Assembly: GCA_023423475.1 (NCBI GenBank)
Contig: JAFAFN010000185.1
Span: forward strand, 1-9,353
From: Actinomycetes bacterium
Lineage (GTDB): Bacteria; Actinomycetota; Acidimicrobiia; Acidimicrobiales; Microtrichaceae
Length of the DNA stretch: 9,353 nt
Direction: 5' to 3'
In this document: positions 5,209 through 9,353 of the stretch, piece by piece
How positions within the stretch are numbered: position 1 is the first letter of the stretch
How the letters are laid out: each line of letters begins with the position of its first letter
Position numbers and translations under genes: made by a program
Notes under the pieces: model-generated
The model's input: only the letters and a program-made list of their open reading frames with translations
Told to the model about the DNA's origin: nothing
The model's database searches: none

Positions 5209-5271
5209 CCCTCCCTTCACTACCGTCACTCGGGCGCCATCCCTCCGACACCCATTCGTCACCGCACCGTA
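5209..5271 (-). promoter_or_regulatory. Ribosome-binding site and putative -10 of the lysine-rich gene
   Basis: GGGAGGG on the minus strand (5209-5215) is a strong anti-16S match 3 nt before the ATG at 5205. TACGGT (5266-5271) further upstream could be a -10 box, giving a 5' untranslated region of roughly 50 nt. This differs from the leaderless pattern of most genes here. The gap to the patatin stop (5206-5325) contains nothing else I can support; co-transcription with the patatin gene is also possible. Confidence 0.5.
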
Positions 5272-5325
5272 ACCCACGAGTGGGACGGTTCGGCGTCCAT
5301 CCCCGCGGCGTCGAGCGCGACGTGT

Positions 5326-6699
5326 TCAGGCGAAGTCGGTGGGGAAGTCGGCGGGGCGCGGCGTCGCGTGCAGCTCCCAGTCCTGCCACCAGGCGTCCGA
5401 CCCCTCAGGCGCGGCGAAGCCGAGCGCAGTGCGAGCATCGAGCGCGCTGCGGACCGACCGCTTCAGGTTGCGCAGGCGATCCACGTGCACGGGGTCGATG
5501 CGCTGCTCGTCGAGGCAGTGCTGCTCGAGCTGCCAGGCGAGCTGCCGCATGGTGGTCAGCGTGTCGCTCGCCATCTTCACGATGGGATCGAGTCCGTCGT
5601 CCATGCCCGCGGTGCACTCCTCGGCACGCATGCGTCCGTAGTGGATGTCGATGCGCATGAGTCCCGGATGCACCTCGAAGGAACCGACGACCTCGATGGT
5701 GGGCTGGATCACGGTGTTCGTGGTCCCCTCGGGCAGCTCGATGGCGAGGTTGGCGGCCTGCGTCGAGAGGTAGCCCAACGACTCCGCTGCCCACAGCGAG
5801 AGGCTGTGCTTCGGCTGACGGACCGGCACGGCGACCAGCGTGTAGATCGTCGTCGCGCCCAGGTCCACCGCCGCCTGCAGCGGGATGTTCTGGAGGCAGC
5901 CGCCGTCGACGTAGGTGTCGTTGCCGAGCGGCCGGGGCGGGAACACTCCCGGGACGCTCGCCGAGGCGATGACGCCGTCGATGACATCGATGCCCTCGAC
6001 GCCGGGGATCGGGGTCATCGCGTCCGGTCCCACCAACCGGCCGTCCTGGGTCACGTAGTGGGTCTCGCGCTCCTTCAGCGCCGTGTTGGCCAGCCGCAGC
6101 TGGAGCCCCGGTCGGGCGACGAGCGCCGGATCGACGGTGGCGATGCCGACCTCGGCGTCCCCGTTCCCCCGGATCGACCGTTCGAAGGGCCCGAGGTTCA
6201 GCACCGCTCGCGGCAGACCGTGCTCCAGGTGGTGCCCTCCGACCAGCGTCCGGGTGAAGGTCGCGACCTGCTCGAAGTGGTTGCGGCGACGGCGCTTCGC
6301 AGGTTCCTCGTCCGGGTCACCCATCGCGGCGAGCGCCTCGGCCTCGAGCTCGTCCCAGTCGTCGTCGAGCTCCGGGCGTCCGTGCTGGGTGACGAGCCGA
6401 TGGATCGACTCCGCCGCCGAGGTGCCGTCGAGGTCCTTCAGCCACGGCTGCTCGGCGAACACCACGTCGGTGTGCGTCATCGCCATGAGGTCGCCCTCGG
6501 CCTCGACGAGGTGTCGGCGGCATTCCTCCGCCGTGCGGCCCTGGCCGATGACCGTGCCGAGCACCGCGCCCGCAGAGGTCGCGGTCATGACCTGCGGGAC
6601 GATGCCGAGCACACCGATCAGGTGCTGCAGTGCACCGAGCTCGAAGGCTCCCTTGAACCCACCGCCGGCGAGGACGAATCCGACGCGTTCGTCGGCCAT
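5326..6699 (-). CDS. Patatin-like phospholipase family protein
   Basis: This 457-residue protein has a patatin-type acyl-hydrolase domain at about 6-285. The oxyanion-hole glycine motif is GGGFKG at 12-17, the nucleophile is Ser42 in ATSAGA (40-45), and the dyad aspartate is D265 in DGG (265-267), preceded by ASASVPGVFPP (245-255), a usual patatin block. Family members cleave acyl groups from phospholipids or neutral lipids. The Gly two residues before the serine (GxSxG) is Ala40 here, a mild deviation; the Ser-Asp dyad is otherwise intact. An insertion between the nucleophile and the dyad Asp carries an acidic stretch (about 110-132) followed by a KRRRR cluster (135-139). No signal peptide or membrane helix is evident, so it is probably cytoplasmic or peripheral. 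The ATG at 6699 is set by AAGGAG 7 nt upstream and by homology beginning at once. It is divergent from cydD and precedes the lysine-rich gene. Confidence 0.9.
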   Translation of the reverse strand: MADERVGFVLAGGGFKGAFELGALQHLIGVLGIVPQVMTATSAGAVLGTVIGQGRTAEECRRHLVEAEGDLMAMTHTDVVFAEQPWLKDLDGTSAAESIHRLVTQHGRPELDDDWDELEAEALAAMGDPDEEPAKRRRRNHFEQVATFTRTLVGGHHLEHGLPRAVLNLGPFERSIRGNGDAEVGIATVDPALVARPGLQLRLANTALKERETHYVTQDGRLVGPDAMTPIPGVEGIDVIDGVIASASVPGVFPPRPLGNDTYVDGGCLQNIPLQAAVDLGATTIYTLVAVPVRQPKHSLSLWAAESLGYLSTQAANLAIELPEGTTNTVIQPTIEVVGSFEVHPGLMRIDIHYGRMRAEECTAGMDDGLDPIVKMASDTLTTMRQLAWQLEQHCLDEQRIDPVHVDRLRNLKRSVRSALDARTALGFAAPEGSDAWWQDWELHATPRPADFPTDFA

Positions 6700-6706
6700 G
6701 ACGCTG

Positions 6707-6742
6707 CTCCTTCTGCTCCGCGAGCCCTGGGCGATCACCGTA
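6707..6742 (-). promoter_or_regulatory. Ribosome-binding site and putative -10 of the patatin gene
   Basis: AAGGAG on the minus strand (6707-6712) lies 7 nt before the ATG at 6699, an ordinary ribosome-binding site. TACGGT (6737-6742) is a candidate -10, which would give a leader of about 30 nt. The hexamer and its next base (TACGGTG) are shared with the candidate promoter of the lysine-rich gene. Confidence 0.5.
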
Positions 6743-6756
6743 CCCCTCGACGTTGC

Positions 6757-6762
6757 TACCTT
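6757..6762 (+). promoter_or_regulatory. Putative -10 element upstream of cydD
   Basis: TACCTT on the plus strand is divergent from the patatin promoter. A transcript starting about 7 nt later would begin near the GTG at 6769 and carry roughly 100 nt of leader before the cydD ATG at 6870. No convincing -35 box is seen. Confidence 0.35.
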
Positions 6763-6768
6763 CGACGG

Positions 6769-6801
6769 GTGGCCGCCGACCCCTCCGTGAGCTCGACCTG
6801 A
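6769..6801 (+). CDS. Possible 10-residue leader peptide upstream of cydD
   Basis: GTG at 6769, 6 nt after the TACCTT hexamer, opens a frame reading (M)AADPSVSST and ending in TGA at 6799-6801. It has no ribosome-binding site and would need leaderless initiation. It contains no cysteine or other residue that would suggest an attenuation sensor. It may be chance; it is listed because position and spacing fit the pattern seen at other starts in the window. Confidence 0.2.
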   Translation: MAADPSVSST

Positions 6802-6818
6802 GCTCCGATCGCTCGACG

Positions 6819-6849
6819 CCGACCCGGTCGGTCCCGCCGCGCGGGTCGG
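6819..6849 (+). other. Hairpin in the untranslated region before cydD
   Basis: CCGACCCG (6819-6826) pairs with CGGGTCGG (6842-6849) around a 15-nt GC-rich loop, 20 nt before the cydD ATG. It could influence cydD translation or mRNA stability. Hairpins of this size also arise by chance in DNA this rich in G and C. The rest of 6802-6869 shows no ribosome-binding site or other signal. Confidence 0.3.
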
Positions 6850-6869
6850 GGCCACCTCGTCTGCCGACG

Positions 6870-8555
6870 ATGGACGCGCCCACGGGCGCGCTGCTCGCCG
6901 CAGCGATCGGCGCAGGGGTGCTCGCCACCTCGGCGACCATCGTCTGGCTCCTGGTGCTGGCCCGGGTGGTCGACCGGGTGTTCCTCGACGGCGCCGCGCT
7001 CGCCGACGTCCGGGGCCTGCTCGCGATCTTGGTCGGCCTGCTCGTGGTGCGGGCGCTGTGCTCGTGGGGCGTCGAGTCCTTCGCCGACCGCGCCAGCGGG
7101 CGGCTGCGCACGACGACACGGACCCGACTGGTCGACCACCTGTTCGCGGTGGGGCCCGCAGCGCTCGGCCGGGAACGGGTCGGCGACGTCGCGACCACCA
7201 TCGGCGCCGCGGTCGAGGCGCTGCACGACTACGTGACCCGGTTCGTGCCGGCAGCTGCACTCGGTGTCGCCACGCCGCTCATCATCGGGCTCACGGTGCT
7301 GGTGCTCGATCCGTGGACCACGCTCATCCTGTTGTTCACCGGTCCGATGCTCGTGCTCCTGCTCGCCGTGATCGGTGGTCGGACCAGGGCGCTCACGCAA
7401 CGCCGCTTCGACGAGCTCGGCTGGCTCAGCGCGTTCTACCTGGACATGATCCGCGGCCTCGGCACGCTGAAGGCCTTCGGTCGTGCCGATGAGGGAGCCG
7501 ACACCATCGAGGGTGTGAGCCGCCGCTTCGGTGACACGACGATGGAGGTCCTGCGCACCGCGTTCCAGACGTCGCTCGTCATGGAGTGGGCGGCGACCGC
7601 AGCGACGGCGCTCGCCGCGGTCGAGGTGAGCTTCCGGATCGTGCAGGGCCACATGTCGTTCGGCACGGGTCTCGCCGTGCTGGTGCTCGTGCCGGAGTTC
7701 TTCGTGCCGTTCCGACGCATCGCGGTGGAGTACCACTCGGGCCAGTCCGGACGTGCCGCGCTCGAGCGGATCGACGAGCTGCTCGCCCTCCCTGCGACTG
7801 CGTCGGCCGCGCGCAGTGGCACACCGACGACAGGGTCATCGGCGGGTGCGCCGGTCACCGCGCCGAGCATCGAACTGCGCGGTGTCACCTACACCTACCC
7901 CGGCCAGCCCCGACCGGCGCTCGACAGGGTCGAGCTCCGACTGGACGCTGGCGAGACGGTCGCGCTCGTGGGCCCCAGCGGCGGCGGCAAGACCACGGTG
8001 TCGCGGGTGCTGCTCCGCTTCGTCGAGCCCGACGACGGCGCGCTGCTGCTGGGCGGCAGTGCGAGCTCGACGGTCGACGTCGACACCTGGCGTCGAGGTG
8101 TCGCGTGGGTCCCCCAGGACCCGACGCTGGTCGCCGGCAGCGTCGCCGACAACATCCGCCTCGGCGACCCGACCGCGTCGGACGAGGCGGTGCGTCGTGC
8201 CGCCCGGATCGCTCGTGCCGCCGACTTCATCGACGCGCTGCCCCAGGGCTTCGACACGGTGCTCGGCGAGCGCGGCCTCCGACTCAGCGGTGGACAGCGA
8301 CAACGGATCGCGATCGCCAGGGCAGCACTGCGCGACACACCCGTGGTCGTGCTCGACGAGTTCACCGCGCAGCTCGACGACCGGACCGAGGTGGAGCTGC
8401 TCGACGCGATGTCCGAGCTGCTCGCCGGCCGCACCGCACTGGTGATCGCCCACCGTGCCCGCACCGCGGCCCTCGCCGATCGTGTGGTCCGTCTCGAGGA
8501 CGGCAAGGTGGTCGCAGAGGGCGGGATCGAGCTGGTCGGGCAGGTGCCGCGGTGA
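6870..8555 (+). CDS. cydD: Thiol reductant ABC exporter subunit CydD
   Basis: This 561-residue half-transporter has an N-terminal membrane domain (about 1-300, including VLARVVDRVFLDG near residue 29 and LSAFYLDMIRGLGTLKAFGRA near 186) and a C-terminal ATPase. The ATPase has Walker A GPSGGGKTT (368-376), Q-loop VPQDPTLVAGSVADNI (Q416), signature LSGGQRQR (472-479), Walker B VVVLDE (492-497) and switch histidine H528. After Walker B the text reads DEFTAQLD where DEPTA-LD is usual, a Pro-to-Phe change. CydD pairs with CydC; the dimer was described as exporting cysteine and glutathione and is needed to assemble cytochrome bd, and haem has also been proposed as cargo. Identification rests on the CydC-like next gene, with which it overlaps by 4 nt. 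No cydAB lies upstream. The ATG at 6870 gives a normal N-terminus; a TTG at 6753 would add 39 atypical residues. Confidence 0.88.
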   Translation: MDAPTGALLAAAIGAGVLATSATIVWLLVLARVVDRVFLDGAALADVRGLLAILVGLLVVRALCSWGVESFADRASGRLRTTTRTRLVDHLFAVGPAALGRERVGDVATTIGAAVEALHDYVTRFVPAAALGVATPLIIGLTVLVLDPWTTLILLFTGPMLVLLLAVIGGRTRALTQRRFDELGWLSAFYLDMIRGLGTLKAFGRADEGADTIEGVSRRFGDTTMEVLRTAFQTSLVMEWAATAATALAAVEVSFRIVQGHMSFGTGLAVLVLVPEFFVPFRRIAVEYHSGQSGRAALERIDELLALPATASAARSGTPTTGSSAGAPVTAPSIELRGVTYTYPGQPRPALDRVELRLDAGETVALVGPSGGGKTTVSRVLLRFVEPDDGALLLGGSASSTVDVDTWRRGVAWVPQDPTLVAGSVADNIRLGDPTASDEAVRRAARIARAADFIDALPQGFDTVLGERGLRLSGGQRQRIAIARAALRDTPVVVLDEFTAQLDDRTEVELLDAMSELLAGRTALVIAHRARTAALADRVVRLEDGKVVAEGGIELVGQVPR

Positions 8556-9353
8556 CGCGCGCCCGGCCGGGTCCGGTCGCCCGGATCGTCGCGATCATGG
8601 GGCCGCTGCGCTGGTGGATCGTCGTCGCCGGGGTGTTGAGCGCCGTCACGTTCGCCGCGGCGATCGGTCTGATCTCGATGTCGGGCTACCTGATCTCGCG
8701 GTCCGCGCTCGTCGACACCACCGCGACGCTCACGCTGGCGATCGTCGGCGTCCGCTTCTTCGCCGTGGTGCGCGCCGTCGGCCGCTACCTGGAGCGCTAC
8801 CTCGGCCACCTGGGCACCTTCCGGATCCTCACCCGGGTGCGGGTCTGGTTCTACCGCGGCGCCGAGCCGCTCGCTCCCGCGCTGCTGCTCGACGATCGCT
8901 CCGGGGACGTGCTGACCCGCATCGTGGACGACGTCGAGACGCTCCAGGACCTCTCGTTGCGGGTGCTCGCACCGCCGATCGCGACCGTCGGCGCGCTCGC
9001 CGTCGGCGCGGGGGTGCTCTGGAGCCTCGATCCGCGACTCGCCGTCGTGCTGGTCGTGTTCGTCGCGCTCACCGGGGTCGTGCTCCCGCTGGTGACGCGG
9101 CGACTCGGCCGAGCAGCGGCCGAGGTCCTCACCGCGCGGCAGGCCGAGCTCAACGCAGTGGCCGTCGAATCCGTCGATGCCCTCGCCGAGCTCGTCGCCT
9201 ACGGGCGTGAGGACCTGCTCGGCGGCCGACTCGCCGCCATCACCGACGAGCGGCGCGCTGCCGAACGGCGACTCGCGGATGCCCGAGGGCTCAACACCGC
9301 CATGGCGACGCTGCTGGGCGGACTCGCCGTCGTCGCTGCGCTCGCGGTCGCGA
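8552..9353 (+). CDS. cydC: Thiol reductant ABC exporter subunit CydC, N-terminal part (cut by window edge)
   Basis: The frame opened by GTG at 8552 stays open to the end of the window, giving 267 residues of membrane domain. Its GTGA overlaps the cydD stop, so translation is probably coupled. Hallmarks of CydC are present: the first membrane helix at about 21-44, SGYLISRSAL (44-53), a second helix near 58-75, RYLERYLGHLGTFRILTRVRVWFYRGAEPLAPA (78-110) and SGDVLTRIVDDVETLQDLSLRVLAPP (117-142). A further helix pair spans about 143-184, and the polar stretch ESVDALAELVAYGRED (206-221) matches the cytoplasmic loop of such exporters. The ATPase domain is missing because the sequence stops. CydC is the partner of CydD in the heterodimeric exporter needed for cytochrome bd. 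The local hydrophobic pattern and codon use show no frameshift. Confidence 0.9.
   Translation, partial: MTRARPGPVARIVAIMGPLRWWIVVAGVLSAVTFAAAIGLISMSGYLISRSALVDTTATLTLAIVGVRFFAVVRAVGRYLERYLGHLGTFRILTRVRVWFYRGAEPLAPALLLDDRSGDVLTRIVDDVETLQDLSLRVLAPPIATVGALAVGAGVLWSLDPRLAVVLVVFVALTGVVLPLVTRRLGRAAAEVLTARQAELNAVAVESVDALAELVAYGREDLLGGRLAAITDERRAAERRLADARGLNTAMATLLGGLAVVAALAVA

Noticed and set aside
4832..5389. A glutamate-rich frame on the minus strand across the AAG tract.
   Set aside because: It is the shifted reading of the same AAG repeats and runs back through the tRNA gene antisense. The lysine frame has the ribosome-binding site and a stop right before the hairpin.
5095..6801. A 568-codon open frame on the plus strand opposite the lysine-rich and patatin genes.
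   Set aside because: Its composition mirrors the antisense of the patatin codons and no motif is visible. The patatin frame has all family motifs and a ribosome-binding site.
6753..6869. TTG at 6753 as the cydD start, adding 39 residues.
   Set aside because: The added segment is rich in Arg, Ser and Pro and unlike CydD N-termini, and the candidate -10 hexamer would lie inside it.

Overview
The window looks like chromosomal DNA of a high-GC actinobacterium, perhaps of the Acidimicrobiia/Ilumatobacter type. The grounds are a G+C content near two thirds, strong G/C third-position bias, actinobacterial-style proteins (a PaaX regulator, a one-domain prephenate dehydratase, CydD/CydC) and many starts that look leaderless. 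The lineage is an inference from style, not a database match. I see no integrase, transposase, CRISPR array or phage gene.

Layout. Positions 1-1101, minus strand: the N-terminal part of a metallo-beta-lactamase-fold hydrolase, cut by the window edge, preceded by a PaaX-family regulator. A 74-bp divergent region carries a 40-bp dyad and promoters facing both ways. Positions 1176-2168, plus strand: a membrane fatty-acid desaturase. Positions 2233-3063, minus strand: a lipoprotein with two META-like repeats, convergent with the desaturase. Positions 3128-4087, plus strand: prephenate dehydratase (pheA), divergent from the lipoprotein. Positions 4098-4874, minus strand: a six-helix potassium channel, convergent with pheA; both stop codons lie in one hairpin. 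Positions 4965-5051, plus strand: tRNA-Ser(UGA). A 44-nt hairpin (5069-5112) separates it from a 28-residue lysine-rich microprotein on the minus strand (5119-5205), which follows a patatin-like lipase (5326-6699, minus). From 6757 to the end, plus strand: a cydDC pair for an ABC exporter, with cydC running off the window.

Together these are mostly housekeeping and envelope genes (lipid modification, a lipoprotein, an ion channel, phenylalanine synthesis, respiratory-chain assembly) in short one- or two-gene units that change strand often. The only clear operon is cydDC. Patatin plus the lysine-rich gene, and paaX plus the hydrolase, are likely co-oriented pairs.

The strongest pattern not explained by gene content is a TANNNT hexamer 7 or 8 nt before the start of six protein genes and 7 nt before the mature tRNA. 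It implies leaderless transcription for most of the window. The two exceptions, the lysine-rich gene and the patatin, have purine-rich ribosome-binding sites instead. Next in interest are the dyad between paaX and the desaturase and the lysine-rich microprotein.
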